Shown piece by piece: positions 8,719 through 16,695 of a DNA stretch of 64,000 nt (positions within the stretch are counted from its first letter, which is position 1; each line of letters begins with the position of its first letter). The position numbers and the translations under genes were made by a program. The DNA is from an uncultured Ruminococcus sp. (GTDB lineage: Bacteria; Bacillota; Clostridia; Lachnospirales; Lachnospiraceae). The notes under the pieces were generated by a model. That model had not been told where the DNA came from, did no database searches, and saw nothing but the letters and a program-made list of their open reading frames with translations. The stretch spans positions 1 through 64,000 of the forward strand of contig CAJFQC010000004.1 of NCBI GenBank assembly GCA_904418845.1, written 5' to 3'.

Positions 8719-9354
8719 ATGAAAAGAAAAGGGATTTTAATTGTGGTATCCGGTTTTTCGGGATCAGGAAAGGGAACACTGATGAAAGAACTGCTTTCCA
8801 GATATCCTGATACATACGCGCTGTCTATATCGGCGACTACCCGTCCGCCGCGGGAAGGAGAGGCGCATGGCAGGGAATATTTCTTCATCTCAAAGGATGA
8901 ATTTGAAAAAATGATTGCCAAAGGCGAACTGATAGAGTATGCTAGATACGTGGAAAATTACTATGGCACTCCGAGGGAGTATGTAGAAAAGATGCTCGAC
9001 GAGGGAAAGGATGTGATCCTTGAGATCGAGATCCAGGGCGCGCTTAAGGTTAAGAAAGCTTTCCCGGATACGCTTCTTCTCTTTGTTACACCACCGAATG
9101 CCACGGAACTTAAGAAACGTCTTGTAGGCAGGGGAACAGAGACTTTAGAGATAATTAAGTCCAGGCTTGACCGTGCCTGTGAAGAGGCGGAAGGTATGAA
9201 CAGTTACGATTATCTGATCGTGAACGATGACCTGAATGCATGTGTGGAAAAAATGCACGAGATCATTCAGGGGGAACACCACAGAAGCTTTCGCAATGAA
9301 GCATTCATGAAAGACATAAAAGAAGACTTGGAAAGATTGAAAGGAGAAAATTAA
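8719..9354 (+). CDS. gmk: Guanylate kinase
   Basis: Phosphorylates GMP to GDP with ATP. The 211-residue protein has the P-loop GFSGSGKGTL, the GMP-binding STTRPPREGE and EYFF segments, EIEIQGALKV and the lid region (GRGTET). The start at 8719 is preferred over ATG 8695 because GGGAGA lies just upstream and the product then begins MKRKGILIVVSG as expected. It starts 24 nt after yicC and ends 2 nt before rpoZ, indicating tight co-transcription. Confidence 0.97.
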   Translation: MKRKGILIVVSGFSGSGKGTLMKELLSRYPDTYALSISATTRPPREGEAHGREYFFISKDEFEKMIAKGELIEYARYVENYYGTPREYVEKMLDEGKDVILEIEIQGALKVKKAFPDTLLLFVTPPNATELKKRLVGRGTETLEIIKSRLDRACEEAEGMNSYDYLIVNDDLNACVEKMHEIIQGEHHRSFRNEAFMKDIKEDLERLKGEN

Positions 9355-9356
9355 AC

Positions 9357-9602
9357 ATGCTGCATCCGTCTTATACAGATCTGATGAAAGTAGTAAATAA
9401 AGACGTCGAGGAGGGAGAATCCAAGATCGTCAACAGCCGCTATTCGATTGTGATGGCGACTTCAAAACGCGCGAGACAGCTGATCGCGGGAGATCTTCCG
9501 CTGGTGGACGCAAAAGGCGGAGAAAAGCCGCTCTCTGTTGCTATTCAGGAGCTCAATGAAGGAAAATTAAAGATTGTGGCTGAAAACGCAGAAGCGGAAT
9601 GA
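9357..9602 (+). CDS. rpoZ: RNA polymerase omega subunit
   Basis: Small subunit that helps assemble the RNA polymerase beta' chain. The 81-residue product contains the conserved RYSIVMATSKRARQL helix and an IQELNEGKL C-terminal region. AAGGAG overlaps the end of gmk upstream of this start. A terminator follows directly, closing the yicC-gmk-rpoZ operon. Confidence 0.96.
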   Translation: MLHPSYTDLMKVVNKDVEEGESKIVNSRYSIVMATSKRARQLIAGDLPLVDAKGGEKPLSVAIQELNEGKLKIVAENAEAE

Positions 9603-9609
9603 CAGGTCG

Positions 9610-9639
9610 GGCAGATGCACATGTGGTATCTGCCTTTTT
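9610..9639 (+). terminator. Rho-independent terminator after rpoZ
   Basis: Stem GGCAGAT (9610-9616) with ATCTGCC (9628-9634), followed by TTTTT at 9635-9639. Confidence 0.85.
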
Positions 9640-9708
9640 CAAAAATGAACTCAGAATATATCAGATATGCAATAAAACAAATTTATAATATACAATGGGA
9701 GGAATGAT

Positions 9709-11031
9709 ATGAAAATCTTGTTTATCTCTCTGGGATGTGACAAGAATCTGGTGGATACGGAGGTCATGCTCGGACTTCTGGCATCACGGGGCTATGAGAT
9801 GACGGATGATGAGACAAAGGCAGATATCATTGTGGTGAATACCTGTTGTTTTATCCATGATGCCAAGGAAGAGAGCATCCAAAACATTCTTGAGATGGCA
9901 GAATATAAGAAAGAAGGAAAGGCAAAGGCGCTCATTGTGACGGGTTGTCTTGCTCAGCGTTACAGACAGGAGATATTAGACGAGATTCCCGAGGTGGATG
10001 AGGTGCTCGGCACTACCGCCTATGATCAGATATTGGACGCAGTGGACGCGGCGCTTGCCGGAGAACATTCCGTTATGGTGGAGGATGTGAACGCGCTGCC
10101 TCTGCCAAAGACAAAGCGGCTGGTGACTACAGGCGGACATTTTGCTTACCTGAAGATTGCGGAAGGGTGTGATAAACACTGCACCTACTGCATCATCCCC
10201 AAGATCCGGGGAAACTTCCGCAGTGTTCCTATGGAGCGGCTGGTCAAAGAGGCAGAGGAACTGGCGGAGCAGGGGGTAAAAGAACTGATCCTCGTGGCGC
10301 AGGAGACGACCCTGTACGGGAAGGATATTTACGGGGAAAAATCATTGCACCGGCTGCTGAGGGAATTATGTAAGATCAGCGGCATCCGCTGGATAAGAAT
10401 ACTTTATTGTTACCCGGAAGAGATCACAGATGAGCTGATCCGGGTGATGAAGGAGGAGCCGAAGGTCTGTCACTACCTTGACCTGCCGATCCAGCATGCA
10501 GATGACACGGTCTTAAAGCGCATGGGACGCAGGACGTCCAGGCAGGAGCTTACAGACATCATCGGAAAACTCAGAAAAGAGATCCCCGATATCTGTCTGC
10601 GGACGACGCTCATCACAGGCTTCCCGGGAGAGACTAAAGCCCAGCATGAGGAGCTGATGGAGTTTATAGATGAGATGGAGTTTGACCGACTTGGAGTGTT
10701 TACCTATTCACCGGAGGAAGATACACCCGCGGCGGCAATGCCGGATCAGATCGATGAAGAGGTCAAAAAAGAACGGCAGGCAGAGCTTATGGAACTCCAG
10801 CAGGAGATCGCGTTTGACAATGCGCAGGACATGGTTGGAAGAGAAATGCTCGTGATGATCGAGGGCAAAGTTGCGGACGAGAACGCCTATGTGGGGCGGA
10901 CATACCGGGACGCCCCGAATGTGGACGGCCTGATCTTTATTAACACGGATGCGGAACTGCTGTCCGGTGATTTCGCCAGAGTGAAAGTGACCGGAGCTTT
11001 AGACTATGATCTGATAGGAGAATTATTATGA
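9709..11031 (+). CDS. rimO: Ribosomal protein S12 methylthiotransferase RimO
   Basis: Radical-SAM enzyme that methylthiolates an aspartate of ribosomal protein S12. The 440-residue protein has the N-terminal UPF0004 cysteines (SLGCDKN, NTCCFI, VTGCLAQRY), the radical-SAM CDKHCTYC triad and a C-terminal TRAM domain. MKILFISLGCDKNLVD distinguishes it from MiaB, as does the absence of MiaB-type N-terminal sequence. GGAGG precedes the ATG. Its last 4 bases overlap pgsA (ATGA), implying translational coupling. Confidence 0.95.
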   Translation: MKILFISLGCDKNLVDTEVMLGLLASRGYEMTDDETKADIIVVNTCCFIHDAKEESIQNILEMAEYKKEGKAKALIVTGCLAQRYRQEILDEIPEVDEVLGTTAYDQILDAVDAALAGEHSVMVEDVNALPLPKTKRLVTTGGHFAYLKIAEGCDKHCTYCIIPKIRGNFRSVPMERLVKEAEELAEQGVKELILVAQETTLYGKDIYGEKSLHRLLRELCKISGIRWIRILYCYPEEITDELIRVMKEEPKVCHYLDLPIQHADDTVLKRMGRRTSRQELTDIIGKLRKEIPDICLRTTLITGFPGETKAQHEELMEFIDEMEFDRLGVFTYSPEEDTPAAAMPDQIDEEVKKERQAELMELQQEIAFDNAQDMVGREMLVMIEGKVADENAYVGRTYRDAPNVDGLIFINTDAELLSGDFARVKVTGALDYDLIGELL

Positions 11032-11570
11032 ATTTACCAAACAAGCTGACAGTATTACGGGTTATTATGGTGCCTTTTTTTGTTTTTTTTATGCTCACGG
11101 ATGCAGGCGGCGCGGCAAATAAGTGGATTGCACTTGCGCTTTTTGTCATCGCCAGCCTCACTGATATGCTGGACGGAAAGATCGCAAGGAAATATCATCT
11201 GGTGACGAACTTTGGGAAATTTATGGACCCGCTGGCAGATAAACTGCTTGTCTGCTCTGCCATGATCTGTCTGATCCCGGCGGGTAAGCTGGACGCGGCG
11301 ATCGTCGTCGTTATTATTGCGCGGGAGTTCATCATCAGTGGATTCCGCCTTGTAGCTTCAGACAGCGGTATTGTCATTGCGGCAAGTTACTGGGGCAAGT
11401 TTAAGACCGTATTCCAGATGGCAATGATCATCGTGCTCATTGCAGATTTCGGCGGTGTGTTCGACATGATTGGTACAGTGCTTATCTGGGCGGCTCTGGC
11501 GCTGACCCTCATCTCTCTGATTGATTACGTGTGGAAGAATAAGCAGGTGCTCACGCAGGGAGGCATGTGA
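11028..11570 (+). CDS. pgsA: CDP-diacylglycerol-glycerol-3-phosphate 3-phosphatidyltransferase
   Basis: Integral membrane enzyme that makes phosphatidylglycerol phosphate, precursor of phosphatidylglycerol and cardiolipin. The 180-residue protein has the CDP-alcohol phosphatidyltransferase motif spread over TDMLDGKIARKY, TNFGKFMDPLADK, with several transmembrane helices. It overlaps the rimO stop by 4 nt. A perfect 9-bp inverted repeat lies 8 nt after its stop. Confidence 0.94.
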   Translation: MNLPNKLTVLRVIMVPFFVFFMLTDAGGAANKWIALALFVIASLTDMLDGKIARKYHLVTNFGKFMDPLADKLLVCSAMICLIPAGKLDAAIVVVIIAREFIISGFRLVASDSGIVIAASYWGKFKTVFQMAMIIVLIADFGGVFDMIGTVLIWAALALTLISLIDYVWKNKQVLTQGGM

Positions 11571-11577
11571 ATTGTAT

Positions 11578-11610
11578 GCCTTATGGCCGCCGGAGATGCG
11601 TCCATAAGGC
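11578..11610. terminator. Inverted repeat after pgsA
   Basis: Perfect arms GCCTTATGG (11578-11586) and CCATAAGGC (11602-11610) with a 15-nt loop. No T-run follows, so it is either a weak terminator or a regulatory hairpin ahead of the next gene. Confidence 0.45.
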
Positions 11611-11723
11611 GGAAATTGTCCGTAAATAAGGCTGAAGCTGCTTGACTTCCATGGGAAAAAATAGTAGCATAATAATGTCAAAGGAGCATGGGTCAATATA
11701 AAATAAATAAGGAGGCAGATGCA

Positions 11724-11807
11724 ATGAATATAATGAACAGATACGCGCAGCCCTCATATGCTTTAATGAACATAATGAACAGATACGCGCAGTCATCATA
11801 TGCTTAC
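11724..11807 (+). repeat. Two 42-bp tandem in-frame repeats
   Basis: Copy 1 is 11724-11765 and copy 2 is 11766-11807. They match at 37 of 42 positions by eye and begin at the start codon, so each copy carries its own ATG. Confidence 0.9.
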
Positions 11808-12242
11808 ACGAATCTGCAAGGCAGTGTGCGCGGCCAGGAAGGATTCTCTCACGCGCTGACAGAGAAAACCGATGAGAAGCAGGAGACGAAGCCAACCTAT
11901 AGCAAAGGTTGGGTGGAAGGGGCTTTTAGCGAGTCCAGCTCTGAAGCGGTGAGAGACGCATGGGAAAAGACGATTGAAGAAACAGGGTTTGACCCTTTCC
12001 CTCTGGGTAAGCTTTCCACAGCCGATGTTCTTTATGAGACGAGCCTGGCCCGTGCAGAGATTTACGGGACCCGTCCCATGTCTTTAATGTTTAATGCCGC
12101 TTCTGCCGCAGACTTCGCGGAGCAGATTATTGAAAGGCTGAACATGCCGCTGGTTCCCGGTGAGGTCAGGGATCCGGAATTTGTAAAGGGTGAAAAAGAA
12201 TTTTACAACAGATTTCTGGAAAACTTAAAACTGGCTGAGTAG
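11724..12242 (+). CDS. Hypothetical protein with duplicated N-terminal 14-residue unit
   Basis: I do not recognise this 172-residue protein. The start at 11724 follows AAGGAGG by 9 nt. Residues 1-14 and 15-28 are near-copies (MNIMNRYAQPSYAL and MNIMNRYAQSSYAY) encoded by a 42-bp tandem duplication. The rest is soluble-looking, with a region KGWVEGAFSESSSEA, DAWEKTIEETGFDPFPLGKLST and an acidic/aromatic C-terminus; no signal peptide or membrane segment is seen. It stands alone between a hairpin and a strong terminator. TTGACT at 11642 could be a -35, but the -10 is unclear. Confidence 0.75.
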   Translation: MNIMNRYAQPSYALMNIMNRYAQSSYAYTNLQGSVRGQEGFSHALTEKTDEKQETKPTYSKGWVEGAFSESSSEAVRDAWEKTIEETGFDPFPLGKLSTADVLYETSLARAEIYGTRPMSLMFNAASAADFAEQIIERLNMPLVPGEVRDPEFVKGEKEFYNRFLENLKLAE

Positions 12243-12248
12243 TATTTT

Positions 12249-12290
12249 GTCCTCTTGAAACAGGCGCGGCTTATTTCAAGAGGACTTTTT
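12249..12290 (+). terminator. Strong rho-independent terminator
   Basis: Arms GTCCTCTTGAAA (12249-12260) and TTTCAAGAGGAC (12274-12285) form a perfect 12-bp stem followed by TTTTT, just after the hypothetical gene's stop. Confidence 0.9.
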
Positions 12291-12494
12291 GCGCTGTTTG
12301 CTGTATGAAAGGTTTATCTTCTTCCACCTCAAAGGCCTTTCAAAAGGGTTTAAAGGGCAAAAGTGATGATTGACGAATGGTGTAAATTATGCGAAAATAT
12401 TCACATATGGTGCAGTGAGGGTTTTCTGCGGCAGGTGGCAGAGGATCAGTACCGTATGCAGAAGAAAATCATACATATTGAAAGGAGTTTTAAC

Positions 12495-13187
12495 ATGATT
12501 TATTCACATGAAGTAGAAATGATGTGTCCGGTAGCGCAGGGCGCGAACCATGGACCAGCTCCAATCCCGGAAGAGGCGAAATGGGTAAAGGCTAAGGAAG
12601 TAAAGGATATTTCCGGTCTGACACACGGCGTAGGCTGGTGCGCGCCTCAGCAGGGAACCTGCAAACTGACACTGAATGTTAAAGACGGCATCATTCAGGA
12701 AGCGCTGGTAGAGACAATCGGATGTTCGGGAATGACACATTCCGCAGCTATGGCATCTGAGATTCTTCCGGGCAAGACAATTTTAGAAGCGCTGAACACA
12801 GACCTTGTCTGTGATGCGATTAATACAGCAATGAGAGAACTGTTCCTTCAGATCGTTTACGGAAGAACACAGAGCGCGTTCTCTGAGGACGGGCTTCCGA
12901 TCGGAGCAGGACTTGAAGACCTTGGAAAAGGACTTCGCTCTCAGGTCGGTACTATGTACGGTACACTTGCAAAAGGTCCTCGTTACCTTGAGATGGCAGA
13001 GGGTTATGTAACTGGCATCGCTCTGGATGAAAACAACGAGATTATCGGATACCAGTTCGTGAGCCTTGGAAAATTCACTGACTTCATCAAAGCAGGCGAT
13101 ACACCGAACGACGCCTGGGAAAAAGCAAAAGGACAGTATGGCCGCGTTGACGACGCAGTGAAGATCATTGACCCGCGTAAAGAGTAG
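12495..13187 (+). CDS. NifU-like iron-sulfur cluster assembly scaffold protein
   Basis: The 230-residue protein resembles the NifU/IscU N-terminal scaffold family: cysteines at GWCAPQQGTC (C49, C56) and the IscU-like GCSGMTHSAAMASEIL segment (C77), with another Cys at DLVCDAINTAMREL. The start at 12495 follows AAAGGAG; an upstream in-frame ORF to 12363 is judged non-coding. It lies 68 nt before a GGGtGRT-family gene. That pairing suggests a shared role in iron-sulfur or metal chemistry, but no function has been assigned that I know of. Confidence 0.85.
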   Translation: MIYSHEVEMMCPVAQGANHGPAPIPEEAKWVKAKEVKDISGLTHGVGWCAPQQGTCKLTLNVKDGIIQEALVETIGCSGMTHSAAMASEILPGKTILEALNTDLVCDAINTAMRELFLQIVYGRTQSAFSEDGLPIGAGLEDLGKGLRSQVGTMYGTLAKGPRYLEMAEGYVTGIALDENNEIIGYQFVSLGKFTDFIKAGDTPNDAWEKAKGQYGRVDDAVKIIDPRKE

Positions 13188-13255
13188 ACGCGATAAGCGG
13201 AGCGCCGCTTTTAACAGAGAATACAGTCTCAAGAAATAATCAGGAGGATATATAA

Positions 13256-14266
13256 ATGGCTTTATTTGAATCTTATGAGAGAAGAATTGATAAAATCAAT
13301 GAAGTTTTAAACAGCTACGGCATCGCTTCACTTGAAGAAGCTGAGAAGATCACAAAGGACGCCGGCCTTGACGTTTATAACCAGATCAAAGGCATTCAGC
13401 CGATCTGCTTTGAAAATGCATGCTGGGCTTACATCACAGGCGCGGCGATCGCCATCAAGAAAGGCTGCACAAGAGCGGCGGACGCAGCGGCAGCGATCGG
13501 CGAGGGGCTTCAGGCATTCTGTATCCCGGGATCTGTTGCCGACCAGCGTAAAGTAGGTCTTGGACATGGCAATCTCGGGAAAATGCTTCTTGAGGAGGAG
13601 ACAGACTGCTTCGCATTCCTTGCGGGCCACGAGTCATTCGCAGCAGCAGAGGGCGCGATCGGTATCGCTGAGAAGGCAAACAAGGTTCGTAAAAAACCTC
13701 TCCGCGTTATCCTGAACGGCCTTGGAAAAGACGCTGCAAAGATCATTTCCAGAATCAATGGATTTACATATGTTCAGACAGACTATGACTACTACACGGG
13801 AGAGCTGAAAGAAGTTTCCAGAACAGCTTACTCCGACGGACTTCGTTCCAAGGTAAACTGCTACGGCGCTAACGATGTGCGTGAAGGTGTCGCCATCATG
13901 TGGAAAGAGGGCGTTGACGTTTCCATCACGGGTAACTCCACAAACCCGACGCGTTTCCAGCACCCGGTTGCAGGGACATACAAGAAAGAGTGCGTAGAGG
14001 CTGGAAAGAAATACTTTTCAGTTGCTTCCGGCGGCGGTACAGGACGTACGCTTCACCCGGACAACATGGCGGCTGGACCGGCTTCCTACGGTATGACGGA
14101 CACCCTCGGGCGTATGCACTCTGACGCGCAGTTCGCAGGTTCCTCTTCCGTTCCGGCTCACGTTGAGATGATGGGTCTGATCGGAGCAGGAAACAACCCG
14201 ATGGTCGGTATGACTGTTGCAGTGGCGGTTTCCATTGAGGAAGCGGCAAAGGAAGGCAAGTTTTAA
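13256..14266 (+). CDS. GGGtGRT-family protein
   Basis: The 336-residue protein carries the family name motif as SVASGGGTGRTLHPDN and a Gly/Ala-rich C-terminus (MMGLIGAGNNPMVGMTVAVAVS). There is no signal peptide. The family is conserved in anaerobes but lacks a known biochemical role. AGGAGGA precedes the ATG, and an 18-bp hairpin follows. It is probably co-transcribed with the NifU-like scaffold gene 68 nt upstream. Confidence 0.9.
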   Translation: MALFESYERRIDKINEVLNSYGIASLEEAEKITKDAGLDVYNQIKGIQPICFENACWAYITGAAIAIKKGCTRAADAAAAIGEGLQAFCIPGSVADQRKVGLGHGNLGKMLLEEETDCFAFLAGHESFAAAEGAIGIAEKANKVRKKPLRVILNGLGKDAAKIISRINGFTYVQTDYDYYTGELKEVSRTAYSDGLRSKVNCYGANDVREGVAIMWKEGVDVSITGNSTNPTRFQHPVAGTYKKECVEAGKKYFSVASGGGTGRTLHPDNMAAGPASYGMTDTLGRMHSDAQFAGSSSVPAHVEMMGLIGAGNNPMVGMTVAVAVSIEEAAKEGKF

Positions 14267-14292
14267 GAACTAACTGCATAAAAAAAGCAAGA

Positions 14293-14331
14293 GGGCATCC
14301 CTGAAGTCATAAAATGACTTCAGGGATGCCC
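14293..14331 (+). terminator. Long hairpin terminator after the GGGtGRT gene
   Basis: A perfect 18-bp stem (14293-14310 with 14314-14331) and 3-nt loop AAA, with an A-rich tract before and a short T-containing tail (ATATTTA) after. The A-rich side would favour termination on the reverse strand as well. Confidence 0.75.
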
Positions 14332-14395
14332 ATATTTAAAGATTATACTAAGGTTCCTGGATGTGTGATTATTAGATTAAGAAAGAGGGATGAAC

Positions 14396-15013
14396 ATGAA
14401 AGTATTGATGATCAACGGAAGCCCCCACGCAGAGGGCAACACTTACACTGCACTCCACGAGATGGAGAAGGTTTTTACAGGGGAAGGAGTCGAGACAGAG
14501 ATCGTGCATATCGGCAGTCGGGCGGTGAGAGGCTGTATCGCCTGTGGTTTCTGCTCAAAGAACAAAAAGTGCGTATTCGATGATGTGGTAAATGAGACCG
14601 CGTCAAAGTTTGCAGAATGCGACGGACTTGTTGTGGGAAGCCCGGTCTATTATGCGTCGGCAAACGCGACTCTGGTTGCGTTCCTTGACCGTTTATTCTA
14701 CAGCGCGCCGGTGGATAAGAGCATGAAGGTGGGCGCCTGTGTCGCCGCAGCGAGAAGAGGCGGACTGACAGCGACCTTTGATGAGCTGAACAAGTATTTC
14801 ACCATCTCCGGTATGCCTGTGGCGTCCGGGCAGTATTGGAACGGTATCCACGGAGCCGCTCACGGAGAGGCAGAGCAGGACGGGGAAGGTCTTCAGATGA
14901 TGCGGACACTGGCGCGTAATATGACATTCCTGATGAAGAGTATTGCCCTTGGAAAGAAGGAGTATGGTCTGCCGGAAAAAGAAGCTCCGTGCAGAACGAA
15001 TTTTATACGATGA
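14396..15013 (+). CDS. Flavodoxin-fold NAD(P)H-dependent FMN reductase, iron-sulfur flavoprotein-like
   Basis: The 205-residue protein starts MKVLMINGSPHAEGNT, the FMN phosphate-binding loop of the NADPH-dependent FMN reductase fold, and has VVGSPVYYASANATL as the second flavin loop. A cysteine cluster (CIACGFCSKNKKC) follows residue 45 and resembles that of iron-sulfur flavoproteins, so it may bind a cluster. The start at 14396 is chosen over ATG 14390 because the latter sits inside the AAAGAGGG site. Electron partners are unknown. Confidence 0.88.
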   Translation: MKVLMINGSPHAEGNTYTALHEMEKVFTGEGVETEIVHIGSRAVRGCIACGFCSKNKKCVFDDVVNETASKFAECDGLVVGSPVYYASANATLVAFLDRLFYSAPVDKSMKVGACVAAARRGGLTATFDELNKYFTISGMPVASGQYWNGIHGAAHGEAEQDGEGLQMMRTLARNMTFLMKSIALGKKEYGLPEKEAPCRTNFIR

Positions 15014-15021
15014 AGCAGTTG

Positions 15022-15095
15022 CCTCCTCTTTACAACAAGAAAAGAATATGATATCATGATGATATCAAAAAGAATATTTGTTGTAAACGAGGAGG
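15022..15095 (+). promoter_or_regulatory. Dyad spanning promoter and ribosome binding site of the SPFH gene
   Basis: Arms CCTCCTCTTTACAACAA (15022-15038) and TTGTTGTAAACGAGGAGG (15078-15095) are complementary over 17 bp with one bulged C. The 3' arm contains the GAGGAGG ribosome binding site. A nested hairpin GATATCA-TGA-TGATATC lies at 15050-15066. As RNA it would hide the ribosome binding site; as DNA it could be an operator. Confidence 0.7.
15029..15057 (+). promoter_or_regulatory. Candidate sigma-A promoter inside the dyad
   Basis: TTTACA (15029-15034) and TATCAT (15052-15057) are 17 nt apart. If this is the promoter, the transcript would lack the 5' arm of the large dyad, favouring an operator role. 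Confidence 0.45.
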
Positions 15096-15102
15096 AATAT
15101 TT

Positions 15103-16125
15103 ATGAAAGAGAAAATTCTGTCAAACAGGAAAAACGGCATGCTTGTACTTATCCTGACAACACTGCTTTACCTCGCGGCTGTCTCGGGGTGCGTTTTCGG
15201 CGGTATGATGGTCAGTGACGGCGATAGCCCGGCGCTTCTGGCGGTCAGTATCATCTGGCTCTGTGTCGGCTGGATTCCGTATTGCGGACTGAAGGTGCTT
15301 AAGCCCCAGGAAGCGCTGGTGCTTACTTTGTTTGGAAAGTATGTCGGTACACTTAAAGGAGACGGATTCTATTTTGTGAATCCTTTCTGTACGGGTGTGA
15401 ATCCGGCGGCTGATACGCATTTAAATCAGAGTGGAGATGTGGACAACAAAGCGTCAAAATCTGCCTTGTCTCTTGGGTTTAATGTGGGGAAGACAGAAGT
15501 CGATATCTCAGGTAAGAAGATATCTCTTAAGATTATGACTTTGAACAATAACCGTCAGAAGATCAATGACTGTCTCGGCAATCCCGTGGAGATTGGAATC
15601 GCTGTTATGTGGCGTGTCGTTGATACAGCAAAGGCAGTGTTCCATGTGGACAATTACAAGGAATACCTTTCTTTACAGTGTGACACGGCCCTTCGCAATA
15701 TTGTCCGTATCTATCCGTATGACGTGGCTCCGAACGTGGACACTACAGGGGACGGCATTGCCGATGAGGGAAGCTTAAGGGGGTCCAGTGAAGTAGTGGC
15801 TGCGAGGATACGCGATGAGATCCAGAATCGGGTTGAAGAAGCCGGTCTGCAGATCGTGGAGGCGCGGATCACTTACCTTGCATATGCGCCGGAGATTGCT
15901 GCTGTGATGCTTCAGAGACAGCAGGCATCAGCGGTCATTGACGCGAGAAAGATGATCGTTGATGGTGCGGTAGGTATGGTGGAGATGGCTTTAGACCGTC
16001 TGAACCAGAACGGAGTCGTGGAACTGGATGAAGAGAGGAAGGCTGCCATGGTATCGAATCTGCTTGTTGTGCTCTGCGGCAACAGAGATGCCCAGCCAAT
16101 TGTAAATTCAGGAAGCCTGTACTAG
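15103..16125 (+). CDS. SPFH/Band 7 domain membrane protein
   Basis: The 340-residue protein has two N-terminal membrane segments (about residues 13-35 and 43-63) followed by an SPFH domain (KVLKPQEALVLTLFGKYVGTLKGDGFYFVNP) and a C-terminal helical region that in this family drives oligomerisation (AVMLQRQQASAVIDARKMIV). SPFH proteins organise membrane microdomains and often regulate proteases. GAGGAGG precedes the ATG. A ribbon-helix-helix gene follows after 16 nt, forming a likely operon. Confidence 0.92.
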   Translation: MKEKILSNRKNGMLVLILTTLLYLAAVSGCVFGGMMVSDGDSPALLAVSIIWLCVGWIPYCGLKVLKPQEALVLTLFGKYVGTLKGDGFYFVNPFCTGVNPAADTHLNQSGDVDNKASKSALSLGFNVGKTEVDISGKKISLKIMTLNNNRQKINDCLGNPVEIGIAVMWRVVDTAKAVFHVDNYKEYLSLQCDTALRNIVRIYPYDVAPNVDTTGDGIADEGSLRGSSEVVAARIRDEIQNRVEEAGLQIVEARITYLAYAPEIAAVMLQRQQASAVIDARKMIVDGAVGMVEMALDRLNQNGVVELDEERKAAMVSNLLVVLCGNRDAQPIVNSGSLY

Positions 16126-16141
16126 TTAAAGGACAGAGCTT

Positions 16142-16342
16142 ATGGCTGATAATAAGAAAAAGCAGATTCCCCTCAGACTTTCGGAAAAGTTGTATGATGC
16201 CATAGCGGCCTGGGCAGAGGACGACTTTCGCTCTGTAAACGGACAGATTGAGTACCTTTTGACAGAGTGTGTAAGGCAGCGGAAGAAGAATGGGAAATAT
16301 GTATCTGAGCATCTGGATGAACCGCCGGAACTGAATATCTGA
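16142..16342 (+). CDS. Arc-like ribbon-helix-helix protein
   Basis: The 66-residue protein reads as a complete ribbon-helix-helix fold: beta strand QIPLRL, helix [15 protein letters not shown], turn RSVNG and helix [15 protein letters not shown]. Such proteins bind DNA as dimers. It immediately follows the SPFH gene; this pairing suggests it acts with or regulates that gene rather than being an antitoxin, since no toxin gene is adjacent. Confidence 0.85.
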   Translation: MADNKKKQIPLRLSEKLYDAIAAWAEDDFRSVNGQIEYLLTECVRQRKKNGKYVSEHLDEPPELNI

Positions 16343-16422
16343 TGAGAAAACAGACTTTTGCTGAAAAACTGAAAATGTAGAAGCAGACAGACAAAACTTA
16401 AACATGCAGGAGAAGACGGAAA

Positions 16423-16653
16423 ATGAGAGAGATGGAATTTACGATTGAGGATACAGAGGCTCTGAAGCCGGGGATGGAGGTAAATGTGACAGAAGGGATA
16501 CTTCCGACATCCTATTATTACACGATCGAACACGCGCTGGGCATGAGCGCCAATTTTAAACAGACGGAGCGTCTGAAGACACGAAGAGGGAAAGTAAAAG
16601 AATTAAAGGAGACGCCTCAATTTCACATCGCGGTGCTTGAATTTGACGAGTAG
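16423..16653 (+). CDS. Small protein of unknown function
   Basis: The 76-residue product begins MREMEFTIEDTEALKPGMEVNVTEGILPTS and ends QFHIAVLEFDE. It looks like a small beta-rich soluble domain with a basic middle (KQTERLKTRRGKVKEL). The start at 16423 has GGAGAAGACGGAAA just upstream. It is in line with the SPFH and ribbon-helix-helix genes and the ECF gene that follows. I recognise no family. Confidence 0.65.
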   Translation: MREMEFTIEDTEALKPGMEVNVTEGILPTSYYYTIEHALGMSANFKQTERLKTRRGKVKELKETPQFHIAVLEFDE

Positions 16654-16695
16654 ACTGCAAAATATAGAAGCTGAGATAAGGAAGGACAAGAGAGT

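Noticed and set aside
12363-12494. 44-residue N-terminal extension of the NifU-like protein
   Set aside because: AAAGGAG sits directly before the ATG at 12495, which gives the family-like N-terminus.
16142-16342. Antitoxin of a toxin-antitoxin pair
   Set aside because: The ribbon-helix-helix fold fits, but no toxin-like gene is adjacent; the neighbour is an SPFH protein.
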